A stretch of 64,000 bases of DNA from Siphonodentalium dalli (Eukaryota > Mollusca > Scaphopoda > Gadilida > Siphonodentaliidae): the NCBI GenBank assembly GCA_032622095.1, contig CP136063.1, positions 277,879,426 through 277,943,425 of the forward strand, in the 5' to 3' direction. The first letter of the stretch is position 1, and the number at the start of each line of letters is the position of its first letter. Made by a program: the position numbers and the translations under genes. Of this stretch, positions 26,101 through 41,100 are shown piece after piece. Under the pieces are notes generated by a model. The model ran no database searches. It worked only from the letters and a program-made list of their open reading frames with translations, and had not been told where the DNA came from.

Positions 26101-29100
26101 AATGTTTACAAGCATTCTATTTCTCTATGTTGTGTAATTATACATAAAATACACGATCAAGAACAATATTAAATCCAGTATATTTACACTTGAATACAGT
26201 TACAAATGACTGCTTTATTTCTCAAAGTAATCCATATTCCATCACCGATCACAAGTTGGCATGATGATGACCGCTTTAGCAGATTGCTGCTTCCAGCAGT
26301 CAAGTCGCTCTGTATAGATTTACTGGGTGTTTGCAATTGGGGACATAGAGAATAGTTTCTGAACTTTAATAATTGAATAACAGTGTAAACAATAATACCT
26401 GGAGACATTAGCTCATTCAAGTCATTGTATTAAAAGATTGTCAATCGAAGCAAAATACAATTTTCACTGATAGGAACCGGAAACGGAACCGGAAACGGAA
26501 ACGGAAAAAAAAGTTGAACTCAATTGACAGAGTGACATTAGTTTGGTTCTCACTATCCACAAATGTGTTGATTTTATCCAGTGAAATATATTGTAAGCTC
26601 AATCTTATGAAGAGAAATAATTTATTTTGTTCTTTAAATGTGTGAGAATCGATCAAAAGATCTGATTTACTAAAACAGTTCGTTCCGGAATTTAATGAAT
26701 CCGCCATATTGCCCAGTTGCCGAGGTCACGCATGTACACACTGTACAATATAATTTACGATTTTGAAGCAGGATATTACTCATAAAACACAATAAAATAA
26801 CTAAATAAAAAATGTCCTGTTGTAGACGAGGCGGGCTATAAAAAGCCCGCCTTAGAAAATTCTAAGCGGGCTGTAGGCTGGCAGCCCGCCTTGAGATTTC
26901 CAGGTCTGTTAGTTCCCAGAATTACGTTAAATAATTGAAATTCATTCGAAGAAAGAGACATTTAGGTTGAAAACTTGTGCACCACAGTGTGTTATTGATA
27001 TGGATTTAGTCGAGCCTGGAATGAAACATAAATCAATCTTCCAGAGTTGTCAAACAGATGAAGGAAATTTCATGCAATTTGAGGTAAAGAAAGATATGAG
27101 GTTGGCTCCTGGGTGCCGGCGACATCTCAAATTGGAAGAAAAAGACGAGCTCTCATCATTCCTTGAAAACCAGGTAAATAAAAAAAAAATCCCGTTCTTA
27201 ACCCTTTGAGTGCCAGGTCCGATTTTTGTATCGACCCATATACCCTGTGCCAATGCATTCTCTTATATATGCGAGTCGACCATAGGTCGCCTCGCATATA
27301 TAAGAGAATGCATTGGCTTAACAATTATTATTATTTATTTATTTTTTTTTACAATTTTTTACAATTTTAATATTTTATATTCTTTAACAGACTTATTTTG
27401 TAGGTTTAGGGCCGATGAGATCGGCCCGTGGCACTCAAAGGGTTAAAGCCTTGAAAAATAGATTACCATCACACAGCGCTGACAGAGATGGTTCAAACCC
27501 AGACAAGCATGGATTTGTGATCCACCCTAAAGAAGGGTAATCAGATTTGTGTATCTGGGCAAGCTTGTATACTGTATAAGTCGGGATTTTTTTTACCCTG
27601 TGCCAATGCATTCTCTTATATATGCTAGTCGACCATAGGTCGCCTCGCATATATAAGAGAATGCATTGGCCTAACAATATTTTATCATTGTTTTAAAATA
27701 AATGTTTCTTACAATTTTTAGGACATAAAATAAAAAACATCCATTACCCTGCAGGGAGCCCCACACATATATAGAAGCATATAGAAGAGTGTCGTCTGCT
27801 CATGTTTGTCTGGGGCTCTGTATGGGTGAAATTATAAAATTGTTAAAGAATACAAGAAAAATTTATTAAAATTGTTAGGCCAATGCATTCTCTTATATAT
27901 GCGAGGCGACCTATGGTTCAGTTGATTTCCGAGTATCTGTGGTTTCTACATGCAGTGGAGTGATTTCCTTGTGAAATTTACCCTCTGCGTGGTCTTTCTT
28001 CAATCTGTAAAACTGACGACGTGATATGGCCTGGCGGCTGAATTAATTAACCCCAATTAACTAACTGTTACAGGACAGTATGCAAAGAGCATGCGATAAG
28101 CAAAACACTCAACACCAAAAAGACCCCACCAAGTGATCTTTTGTTAAAACTGTCATCATGTTGTTTACAACATACCAGTAAAGCGCTCGCTAATCGTCGT
28201 CACTCAAGATTTCGGTGTTGAATGGGTCACCTTGAATCACTCTCCCAAAAAAATCACCATGGTGTTCAGTGTTTTGCATATCGCACATTCTTTTGTGCTG
28301 TATACAAACAAATGCTTGGCTCACACCAAGTATGTTTTGTGGATAATATCGCATTTATACTATTGTTATACTATACTATTAATATATTCTTGAGGAATTT
28401 TTACAATTTGGTAACTTTTATTTCTAAATTATAACCTATAACATAGGCCCTCTTGGCTTTAACCTTATCAATTCCAAGTTTTGACCTGTAAACGCCCCCT
28501 TTGAACTAAGTTTTTCTGGCAATTTGCTCATGATTCGCTTTGCACAGTGATATTCCAAGCAAATTATTAGGGGAGTGAGGGTATCATCGGGGAGTAATCT
28601 TCCTATCAAGATGGATAGTGATCAAGCAAACATCTTTGCATTTGCAAACTCAGAAATAAACCTCCCAAAGGGTAACAAACAGTAAGTGATTTCACTTGAT
28701 GCAATATACAGAACAGCCATTTATTTTGGGCCGTCTTCTGGGATTTTGGTCCGGAAACAACATGGTTGTCTATGGCAGTTATGGTCATGAATGTCTTAAA
28801 CAACAGGCATTCATATGAACATTAATTTGCAGACACCTTTGTATTATCTCTGAAAAACACATGAGAAACATCTGGTGTCACATATTTTCGCCTGGTGAAT
28901 AAATATAGAAGTTTTAACTTTAAAATGTTCACCAGTAACAATTGCTGTGCTAAAGTCTTTGTTGAGAGTATAACATTTACAAAGCTGACTTATGTTCATT
29001 ATATTTATTACTTTTTATTAAATAGTTTTGCTTTGAATTCGTTTTCTATCTGCTTATTTTATCAGAGCAGTAGAGATGGGCGGTATTGAAATTTCAAGCT

Positions 29101-32100
29101 CGGTATCGGTATCGGTAAATTTTCGTCGATTTACCGCGGTATCGGTACGGTAATCGGTATTGCTATTAAATTACAAAACCAGAGCAGATATTCCCGGTAA
29201 ATTGCGGTAATTCAAGTTTTTAACTGAACAATATGCATGTATATATGCCCACGGATTTACTACATTCGTGACAACAGCTAAATGAGGCAACACAATGACC
29301 TACACAATTATTCAATTAAGTGATATTCACACATCTGTTTGATGATTTACAAGCACGCCGTCGCATCCCTTTTGAAAAGAATAAGAGATTGCATCATTGC
29401 ATGGCTACAATATCTATACGTGTCAATTTCGTCACATTTTCGCGAGTGAATATAATTGTGAGTAGTAATCAGTGAGCACAATTCACAACTCCCTATAAAT
29501 AGCCGCAACGCGAAATAAATCTTAGAATTTAATCAATTGATGGATCTGTTCTATTTTTAGAAAGTGAAAGTAGATTATGATTCACTGTACAAATGAAATT
29601 GGACCTTATTTCTGTTAATGCCGCTTGCATTGTGGTGTCTTTGAAGTCGCCAAAGCCACGTGCTATACGGACTGCCACCGCCTGGGCATTACACAGTGAC
29701 AGTCAGTGTGTCATTGACGACGTTACAATGTAACAATACGTTACATCACAGCTTCTTTGATACACTGTGTATCTATTCTAACAACTGCATTGATTGTTAG
29801 GCCCGTAACTAGGTCAACCATCTGTGAGTGTGTATTCCTTTTGCTCGCTCAAGGCCTGTCAAACTGATAACAGGTCACCGACACGGTCAGCTGAGTTCTT
29901 ATCAAGTGGCTGCTTTTTACCAGTCGGGTTCTTTGTGATGGTCTGATGGATTTGTATAATTCTGAGATTAATTTTAATTAAAGTACCAAATCAAAACTGT
30001 TTACTGAGAAACTTTACTCAATACGAAGACACACAAGTTGGCAACACATGAATAATTTCAATACCGAAAAATCGGTATGTTTAGTTTTGATTCGGTACGG
30101 TAAATCGGTATTACGCTGATACCGATACCGCGCGGTAAATACCGAGTACCGCCCATCTCTACAGAGCAGTTATATTCAAACAATTTGACTTAATGGTGGT
30201 AGACTTCACAGCAAATATCTTCTCATGTTGATGTTTTATTTGTAGGTGGAAGTCAACTATATCAAACATTTGAAGAATGGAGAGAGAAAACCATTGAGAA
30301 GCGGCAAGACATGGCCTAAGTATGTACCTCTATATGCAAGAGTACTGTAAAAATTCATCTCTGTGTGTGAACCTCAGACTCTTTAAAAAACCATGATAAT
30401 CTTTTCAGGTTTAGTTCTCTATAATTCATATTCCGATCCTATTTCTAGGACGATAGGGATTTTATGTTTTTAATACTTGTAATTCTTGTTTCTTTGGGTG
30501 TTAATATTATTATTTTATTTAGCCAAAAACTTCTTTCAATATTTTTACATTTCTTAAAAAATTGGGATAGGGAACAGACAGAATAAAAACTTTTATATGG
30601 AACATAATCAGTCAGTGAGTGATGTTCCGATCATGAAAAAGCCTTTCGGACCGATTATTTCCGATGATCTGGAGGCACAATCGGCTGATTCCGATATATA
30701 TGTACGGGATGTTGGACATTTGTTCCCATATACACACTTTGGAACTCCCTGTCGCTGGTCCATTTTCAAAGGCAAATGCACCAAAGAACTATATACATAC
30801 TTGTCGCAAAACTGCTTCCGCTGACATCAGCTGCACCCTGTCTTTGATAGTTGTTTTAACAAAAGAGATCACAGTCGCTGTCTCAGACTGGTGATGACTG
30901 AGTAACGTTATGACCACGTGCGAAGCATGTGCGCGCAGTGTCTTTGAGTTATGATTGCCTATGCTTTTAGCTTTTAGTTCTCGCCAAAGCAGGTGCTGAG
31001 GTGATGTCACATGGCGGTCGACAGAAAACTATGTAACTATGTTGTCAACACACTCAGCTATTTAAAGCTTTTGTTGAGTCTGTTTCATGTCCACGTGATT
31101 GAACAAATAACTTCATATTCGACAGCTATAATTATATCAGAATATTTGGATGATGCCATATTGTTACAACTGCTTTTTTTGCATGCAATACGCTGACTAT
31201 AGGCCATATTTTTATTAAAACTTGCAAATTGCACTTATCGGCAAAAGCTGATGTTCAACTGCGAGGTCCGATGTTTATCCGATGGGCTATTATCGACCAA
31301 TGGCCGATTCTGATTATCGGAACATCACTACAGTCAGCAGTCCTCGAAATTAGCATTACCGCTGATTCAGTGTACAGTAGCTAGGCCCCTGCGATTTATT
31401 TGATTCGACCTCGATATTTGATTTGATTTCGATTGAAACATCAGATAATAATTGCGAATACACCAAACCAGTGAACGCGAATGTAATGCATTTATCTAAC
31501 ATTCACATTCACAACTACTGGGAAGTATAAAAATTAGATAAGGCTGATACACTCGCAAGTTATCCCTCACAATCTGTCGTTTTTAGATAACTTTAATAAT
31601 TGTTCAAATTTACTCTCTTGTTTCGCGACCGAGAATATAAGAGTTAAGTTTAAATTTAATCTGTGGATACTCAATTGGAGATTGGCGGAAAGTTACTTCA
31701 CAATTCTGTTGAATGGTACATCACGTGACTGCGCATACACACTATTAGATGCATTATCATTTCATTATTTGATTGTGTTTGCTCAGTTTTGACTTGCAGT
31801 GACAGTTGTAATGTTGTTCGCGAAAGTGCAGTTTTAAAGCCCTTTAATCAAAGCTCATTTTATAGTTGAGAAAAGTTGTGGTAGCATAATTCTGCAATGG
31901 TCCATCTCCTATTCCGCATTTTGAATCGATGTTGAATAATGTCGTAAGTTTTTAGTTACCGTAGTTACCACGCACGAAAATTGTATTTTCATAATTGTTT
32001 GTTATATTTTGAAGAAATGATGTCTTTAATTTTCAATCCACCATTCACAAAAAAAGATGGCAATGTGTTTTATTTAATAGATAATTCTGACATATATATA

Positions 32101-35100
32101 TGAAAACGGGAAACATACTCTTTATCTTATCATTTCGGACAGCAAGATTATGAGATATTTGATTCGTTTTCAAATTTTTAATAGCTAATCGGTTCAGAAT
32201 TCGATTCGATCAAAATCCCACTATTCGCAGGGGCCTAACAGCAGCATCCAGACCTGTTTACTTTTAAAATTGGAAATCTGGAGATTTTTTTCGATAAGAG
32301 TATCACGAAAAAAAACTTCATATTTTTCATTTAAATGTCACATAGACTGTTTGTTGCATTTGGTTTGCATCTGCCACAATTAACGGCCTTGACACCGATT
32401 ACCGAGTGCCTCTAATTTCTAAAATCATTGGGAATAAAATTACGATTTTCCGATTATGGATCACATTTTATTTCGAATAAGGCAATTCAACGATTAAAAC
32501 TATATAAAATGGTGCTCTCGGATAATTTTGTCGCCAAATATATTCAGTAACATCAGGTAACATCGGTAAATTTAAAGAGAGAGCGTATTGTATTGACATA
32601 ATTGTTTCAAACTTTGAGGTCTGTTCGACTTCGTGTTCTGTTATTGCGTATATAAAACATGGAATACCACAAAGACGGAAACGCATGATGGCCAGCATCT
32701 CATTATTAAATTTCTGGTCCTAGATTATGCTGGCACACATAGACTTGATATACAGATGGAAATAAATTAAGATGCTAGTAGGTAGGCTGCAGACAATTAA
32801 CTTATTCTTGGATTCTAAATGTAAATTTGGACAACTCAATGAATGTTTATTTGTTAGAAATTTATTGCTCCTTATTCATTATGAGCATACAGTCATTGAT
32901 TTAGATTAAGTTGGATAGAAATATACAGATGGGGAAATGAATGTGCTCCACATTGAGTCTAAAAAAAATTATGAAAACAAAACAGTTCATGCAAAAATTC
33001 ACACACAAAAATGCATGTCTTTTGAGTTTTTATGCATATATTCAATTTAAACCTGCCACATTTATGTCTTAGATACTGTTCCACAACAACATATACCGGT
33101 AGATATCATGTCATATCGGTCAAGGTAGTTAAATATATCATATAAAAATTTCCCTACCTACCCTGTTTCACCTGTTAGCCAGTCCCTTTAATTTGATCAG
33201 TTTGGCCTGTTGGAACAATCATTTCCTTTCAAGTAACCTAACTTTTTATGAAATAAATTCCAGAGAATTTGACGATGATGAAGTTGAATTGATTGTACAT
33301 GATGAAGAAACCATTAAGAAGGTTACCCACCATACCAAGCTTATGCAGTTCCACGGGAATCACAGGCCACCATACTACGGAACTTGGCGCAAGCGATCTG
33401 TATTGATTAATCCTCGCAATCCACTTAAGATGGACAAGGTTTGCCATGATTTTGAGTTTTCTAGACAGGAATTATGTTTCTAACTTTGTTTCTACTTTTC
33501 TTCCTTTAATATTATAAATGCAGACTCCAGTGGAGGTTAATAACCGTTATCGTTACACTACACTTTAACCCTTTGAGTGCCAGATCGATTTTTGTATCAA
33601 CCCATATGCCCTGTGCCAATGCATTCTCTTATATATGCGAGTCGACCATAGGTCGCCTCGCATATATAAGAGAATGCATTGGCCTAACAATTTTTTTTTT
33701 TTTTTACAATTTTAATAATTTATTCTTATATTCTTTAACAGACTTATTTTGTAGGTTTAGGGCCGATGATATCGGTCCCTGGCACTGAGGATCAAGGGTT
33801 AAGGATCTTCTCCATTGATGCTGACAGTAACTAACCGTTATCATTACTTTACACTTTAAGTATATTCTCAACTGATGTTGATAATATTTAACCGTTATCA
33901 TTACTTTACACTTTAAGGATCTTCTTGACTTGTGGATAGTAACTAAACTTTATCGTTACTTCACACTTTAAGGATCTCCTCGACTGTTGTTGACAATAAC
34001 TAATCGTTATTGTACACTTTCAGGATCTTCTCGACTGATGTTGATTGCAACAACAGGTTCTTCTGTACTATAGAGTTGATAGTAACTAAACGTTTTCTTT
34101 ACTTAACCCTTTACCCAACAGAAGGGCCCTGTGCCAATGCATTCTCTTATATATGCGAGTCGACCATAGGTTGCCTCGCATATACAAGAGAATGCATTGG
34201 CTTAACACATTAAAAATTATAAAATTGTTAAAGAATGTAAGAAAAAATGGTAAAAAGTGTTAAAAAAAAGATTTTTTTTTAGGCCAATGCATTCTCTTAT
34301 ATATGCGAGGCGACCTATGGTCGACTCGCATATATAAGAGAATGCATTGGCACAGGGCATAACTGTAACTATCACAATGTGGTCAAGGAGCCGGTTCCAA
34401 TGATATCCATATTTGTATGGTTCTATTGAGAAAGACTGAAGATATTTTAGGCTGTTGAAGCTTTATTTGGCCGGTTTGTTGGGTAAAGGGTTATGCAATT
34501 GCAGGATCTTCTCAACTACAAGGTTGACAGTAACTAACCATTATCGTTACTATACACTTTTAGAATCTTCTTGACTACGAGGTTGATAGCGATGATGAGT
34601 GGGAAGAGGAGGATCCTGGAGAAAGTGTCGATACAGATGGGGTAAATATACTTCTACATATATAATATCGCCATTTATTTTCTCAGGTACCATCTCTGTC
34701 TTTATAATTATATTATAATATTTTATTATTCCCCCATGACCGTAGGAAATGGTGGGTATACTGGATTACTATGTGTCTGGTTCGTCCAAGCTCATATCTC
34801 AACCCCTGGTTGTCCGATATTAATGGAATTTGGTATGGATGTTCACCACCATGAGGACATTCAATGGAGTGTTCAGGAGTATCTCAGCCATGAGTTATAG
34901 GATTTTGGAAGTTTGATATGGATGTTCATCATCAGAAGGGCTTTCAATGAAGTGTTAAATGATGTTTGCATTCTCCGTTAGTTAGTTAGTTGGTTACTTG
35001 GTTTATCTGGATATATTAATTGTTTGCCCGTCCACCCGTATCTAGGCTATGGGTCAGTCCTTTGATTTTGCAAAATGAAGGCCCACAGTTTATTGTGTCC

Positions 35101-38100
35101 CTGAATACGGATTTTGGTGCACCGAATGGGAAATATAACTGATGGTCCGATACTTGTACATGTAAACAGGTAAATAATACACTCAAATAACATTGCTTTG
35201 CGCTATTTTAATAAAAAAATTAATTTAATGTTCTAGTGTTCATTGTTGGTTACTTCACCAAAAAATTCCTTACTGGAAATTAATAATGGCCCCGAGAACT
35301 CGCCTGTTAAACCACACCCACGCATAATAATCAAATCAAACTGACTGATCTGCAAATAATGAGCTAGTTTACAACCAGATCACATAGCAAAACACTCCCG
35401 CGTTTGAATTCTTTGTGAACTGTTACTGTGGTGCAATGTCGGCTGTAGGTCAGCTCTCCAAAATCTGTCTATATCAGATTATTCACATACCTTCAAATTC
35501 TTTTCTATCTCAAACTTTACTCTCTAATTCTCTCTTCTTCTCCCGCTGATCTCATTAATATGTCTAATACCAACTTCATTATGCCATAAAACTTAATATC
35601 GACTTAAAGAGCCCACTACGTGAGTTGACGCGAGACAAAAATAAATAAATGCTAACTGTGAACCAGGGACCAGCCTAGACCTGATTTTCAGGGCGAAGTG
35701 ACTTCTCCCTGTCACAAAAATGAGGCGAAGTGAGAGTTCTCCAGGGCGAAATGGGTTGGCAAATTGAAATCGGCCACACTGTAGTCGCCTATATAACGAA
35801 AATAGGAGATATGTAATATTTAAATTAAAATGATGAAACAATGGTTCAAATGTGGAAACTTTATGTTCAAATCATCACTCTAATAACTATGAATAATGTC
35901 CAAACATAATTGTGAGAGAATGGTAGTATTTTATATAATAATTTTGGAAGAACGGCATTTTTACAACCGCTTATGAATACAAAAAAAATAAAAATTACAC
36001 AATGCTTATGAATACAAAAAAAATGCTAAACGAAGCGAAATCTTGACCATTCTCACTCATTAAAGGTGCCAAACCTGGTTACAGATATTAATATGTTGCA
36101 AAAATTAATTTGTTTTCTAAGTTATTCTGGCCTATACATAATTTAACAAAGGGGTGATGATCTGACGTAAGGTTTAGAGTTATAATCTTCAGGTGTGATA
36201 ATCTCAAAATCACAAGTCACTGTGGACACCTGACGATGTATTCACAGCTGTCTGCAATCAACACTCAGGTGTGAATATGCTCCCAAATACAGATGTTAAT
36301 AGTAATTATGGTGTTATCTACGACAGTATCAATGGATAACTGGGTTCAATCAATGTTGGCAGTAAATTAGGATAAATATTTTGCCGATTTACGTTGGTCA
36401 ACTTCGGAAATTTCAGGGCGACTTAAAGCTTTGCCCGGCTGCAAAATTAGGGTGAAATGAGCAAGAATAGGGAGACTTCTTCGCCCACGTCGCCCTCTCG
36501 GCTGGTCCCTGCTGTGAACCTCATTGTCTGAAACACATCGGACTTTAATCAAGCACACTCACATTGTGGGTTCAGTCACACCATAAATGGAGACAACACA
36601 TATAAGCTATCAGCTTGTTGTTAATTCCCTCTATCAGGGTTTCCGCTACTACGGCAGACCGGCCATCCACCAGCCTCATTCCCCTCCCCATCCTTGACAT
36701 AACATTGGTCACAAAATTGCCACAGACCAACTCAGCAGCCTTTTTACCCAGGACGAGCGATCACTGACACTGAATAAGACATGACCAATTGCGCGGACCA
36801 CGTGCACAGTTGTCTGCACCATTCTGGGTAACGCTTTGTTGGCGAATGTTTGGTAGTAATCAGCCTCTCGCATTTTAATTTACCGTAGATTTCTGTCTTT
36901 TAGACACAACTTTCTCATCCACTATTTCCCCTCAAAATGCGCAATAAACATCAGTAAGTCATTACAGGAGGGCTGAATACTGAGCTACAACCATGAACAC
37001 AGGTGAGTTTTTGCAGTGCGGACCTTTTACCTCAAAATCAAAGAAAATTTTAATTAAAACTAAAAAAAATATAATATTAATAGTTTAAAATATTATCAGT
37101 GTATTTATTCCATATCCAATGAATGCAAAATTTTCCATTATACGATTCCAGCATGTGGTCATCTCCATCTGAGGAATGGCTTTTGAGTTTACACCAACTA
37201 GTTTTGATCGGTTCTGTATAAAATACAAAGAAAGCAGAACGTGTGCAAAGCACGTGACATGAGCTCTGACGTAACACGTATTGCTGCTGGAGTACGCTTG
37301 ATACTGAGTGTGACAATATGTGTCTTTCCAACCCCAGTAATTTCTTTGATGTCGGCTTTTAATATTTCTACCGTTATAAAAGTCATTGTATCCACTGTAG
37401 GCCTATGTTGTGGTGCTTACATGCTTTCAGTTCATTAACTTGAAATCAAAGAAAGACGATCTGTTTTAATTTGGTTTCTATACAAAGATTTAATGTTCCT
37501 GCTTGTTGTCTTAAGTGCAAGGAAATGGCTATTTTCAGTGATAAACATCAAATTTTTCTCCCGACCATGCGCCGGGTATGTGCTTCCCAAATACGGCCAC
37601 ATTCCCCATCCCCTAGCAGAAACCCTGCCTCTATACCATAACTGTTTTTATACCCCCACTTTCGAAGAAAATGGGGGTATACTGGATTGACTGCATCTGT
37701 CGAGCCGTCCGTCCATCGTGCCGTCCGTCACACTTTCTCTGTCCCTGTGTCCGTCCGTCATAACTCGAACTATGAACCGATTTCAATAATTTTTTGTATG
37801 CAATCTCCTTGGGACTGCCTCTCCGCATGATGCTAATTGTGGTTCGGTCCGACTTTTGTTTTTTAAGTTGCGCCTCATTTTCGACTTATTTTGACTTAGA
37901 AAATTCTGTCCGACTTAATAACTTTAACAAATATGAACCGATTTCAATAATTTTTGGTATACATGCTTATCACAATACCCTCTCTACATGATGCGGCTAG
38001 GGATTGGCTCAGACTGTTTTTCGTAATATTACACTTCATTTTCGACTTATTTTGACTTAGAAAATTCTGTCTGACTTAATAACTTTAACAAATATGAACC

Positions 38101-41100
38101 AATATGAATAATTTTTTCTGTACAAGCTTCTTGTGACACCATATCGATATTATTTGTCCTATTTTTCATTAAAGTTAAAAATCTTTTTTGTTGGGTTTAC
38201 GGATAATGCGGGTTGAATTTGCCACGGTGGGGGTATGCTAGCACTCGAGTGCACACCTCTTGTTTATATTGTAATTACTTTATGAATTATATGGATTAAA
38301 TATTGTTTACACACTAACAGGAGGATGAGGATGAAAAGAAGGAAGATGTCGATGATGAAGAAGAGGATGGATGGATGGTTCCTCATGGATACCTATCTGA
38401 AGATGAAGGGTGTGAAGATGAACAGGTCAGTCAGAAATCAATAATAAACCATCATAACCAAACACAGCGTCAAACATTTTGTAGTGACATGAGAGATCAG
38501 GCCTGAAAATTTGGGGCTGGACATTTGCAGAATATGTACATTAGTTATCGTAATTTCACGTTTATCACTTGTTTATGTAATATGTGAATGATTAATTGAC
38601 TAACCGTCGACTATAACAGTTGATTAGTCGATTCTGAAAACTCAGCAGTCGTTGCAACCCTAGTACAAATGTTCATATTTTGTCTGTCCGCCAGGGACCA
38701 GTCTGGACTTGATTTTCAGAGTGAAGTGACTGTCACAAAAATAAGGCAAAGTAGTCATTCTCTGGGGTGAAATTGGCTTTACAAAGTTAAAATTGACCAG
38801 TACAGTAGTCGCCTATATAACGAATATAGGAAATATGTAATATCTAAATTAAAGTGATGAAACAATGGTTCAAATATGAAATCTTTATGTTCAAATCATC
38901 ACTCTAATAACTATGAATAATCACCAAACACAATTGTGAGAGAATGGTGGAATTTTATATAATAATTTTGGGAGAACAGCATTTTTTAACTGCTTATGAA
39001 TACAAAAACAAAAACAAATTAAAGAATGCTTATGAATACAAAAAAAAATTGCTGAACAATAAAACGTAAAGAAATCTTGAATATTCTAACTCATTAAAAG
39101 TGCCTAAGCTGGGTATAGATATTAATATGTTACACAAATGAATATGTTTTCAAGTTGTTCTGGCCTTTGCAAAACTTTAACAAAGGGGTGATGAACTGAC
39201 ACATTTTTGACGGGTGTTACGATTGGAAACCGGTGGCCGGTGCTATTAAATTTGTATCTATCCTGGCAGCTAATTAATACCGGGCTAAGTTGGCTTGCGT
39301 TTCATTGTGTGTAGGTTTCTCGTTTAACGTTGTATTATGACACATTCATCACACCATATCTGGACAATTAGTCCATATTCATACTGAATTAATTACACAC
39401 ATAGTGATAGAGAATACGCAATAGCTGCCGATACCGTTATCTTTGATCGGCCATCGCACAACAATGTTTATTTATTGGCAACACTGTCAATTTCATAACT
39501 GGTGTTTGCATAAGAAATTCTACAAAATAGCATGGCTTTTGTTTTAACTTTTAACACTGTCCTTGCCGCTGTTGGTATATTGCATTGTACCATTGTTCTG
39601 TTAAAACTAATCGACTTGGGATTCTGGAGTTTACTTTTGGTGAATAATTCATCGACAAATCGTTACAACACTATTCTACTTAGGCTGTATGCCAGTTATG
39701 CATTGCGGTATGCATTGGGCAATAAACCAGCTCTTGTTAACCCAATCTAAACATCCCTACATGTTAATAAATTTGAATTCAGATTTCACAGGTTGTTTCT
39801 CTGCCCGTCCTCTGCTTATAATCGGAACAAGCAAAATGAAGAATAAACCATTTGAATATACTTTGAGTCTTGTCCTTCATTATATCTGTTTCTCTATCAA
39901 TATAGGACGAGAATAATCTAGAGGCATTCAAAGCTCGACGAGCGGCAAAAGCTGATGCCTGGGAGAGAGAACTTAAAGAGAAGAAGAAGGTTGCTCTTCC
40001 TGTGATTGTGGGATTTAATTGGGTTAATGATTATGCCAAGAAGGAACATGAAGTATTTTTAGACAGATATTCAGTGAGTTCTAATATAATGTCACTATGG
40101 CCTGTACAGGTCTATATAAATTGCATTAACGCTAATTAAAGATGAGCTCTATCCTCTCACTTATTTTGGTGATAGGATTCAGCATATAGTGTTTGTATAA
40201 AATATGTGTATCTGTAATGTCCACTGACTCGGGACTGAGTGCCGTATAAAATATGTGTATCTGTGAAGTCGACTGACTCGGGACTGAGTGCCGCTATCAT
40301 ACTTACTAAAAGTTGTGTAGCACGCCACTAGGGTGATAAAATTAAAACAGAATAATCTTTCTGCAAGTAGTTTAACCATTTCTCTACTAAATACTCATTG
40401 ATTAGTAGTTACCACCAAAGAATATGAATCCTTCTACACTACGCATTAGATTTACACATAACCTGAACATCCCTCTAGATGAATAATAGACCATTCCATT
40501 GATTAATTTTATAATGGATGGGAGAATCCATTTAGTAAAGAAAGGGTTGATATCAACATAACTTTGACACCCAAACAGGCAGTACACAATGTCATTCTTG
40601 TATATGTGAATTATATGGAGCGACTCTCATCGGCTGAATCATCACATTTTGGCCATAAAATTGTCCCATTTCTCCAGCCAAACTATTTGGAAAAGGATGA
40701 GTGCTCTATTTAAATTCAACCTATATTTTGGCCAGGTCAATTCAGATGGCGAAGCGCATTAATTTGAAACAAATATCAACTGATTTGTTTGATATTCGGT
40801 ATATGAGATTTGCTCAACAATATTCTGATCGAGTTTAAAATTCGGCCAGGTACAGACACTTTGGGGGGAGTTGCATTGACTAACTTTGACGAGGCGGTGC
40901 ACGGGGTTAATATTTGGTACTTTGGGGGGAGTTGCATTGACTAACTTGACGAGGCGGTGCATGGGGGTAATATTTGGTACTTTGGGGGGAGTTGCATTGA
41001 CTAACTTTGACGAGGCGGTGCACGGTGGTAATATTTGGTATGACGAGGCGGTGCACGGGGGTAATATTTGGTATGACGAGGCCGTGCACGGGGGTAATAT

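Larger units (their letters stand above)
33523..34563 (+). repeat. CHAF1A: Tandem array derived from the exon 9 acceptor junction
   Basis: Seven or so diverged ~60-bp units: CACTTTA/CAG, then a copy of the first ~26 nt of exon 9 (GGATCTTCTCGACTxxxGTTGA), then TAACTAACCGTTATCGTTACT. Units start at about 33801, 33859, 33918, 33972, 34022 and 34502 before the true exon at 34564. Two piggyBac-like MITEs (33565-33802, 34103-34494) are inserted in it. Confidence 0.85.

Noticed and set aside
26461-26515. ACCGGAAACGGAAACGG run as a telomere-like repeat
   Set aside because: Too short and irregular, and inside a hAT-like element.
39532-39750. 72-codon hydrophobic frame as a membrane protein
   Set aside because: Within intron 10 of CHAF1A, no signal of conservation; likely chance in AT-rich DNA.
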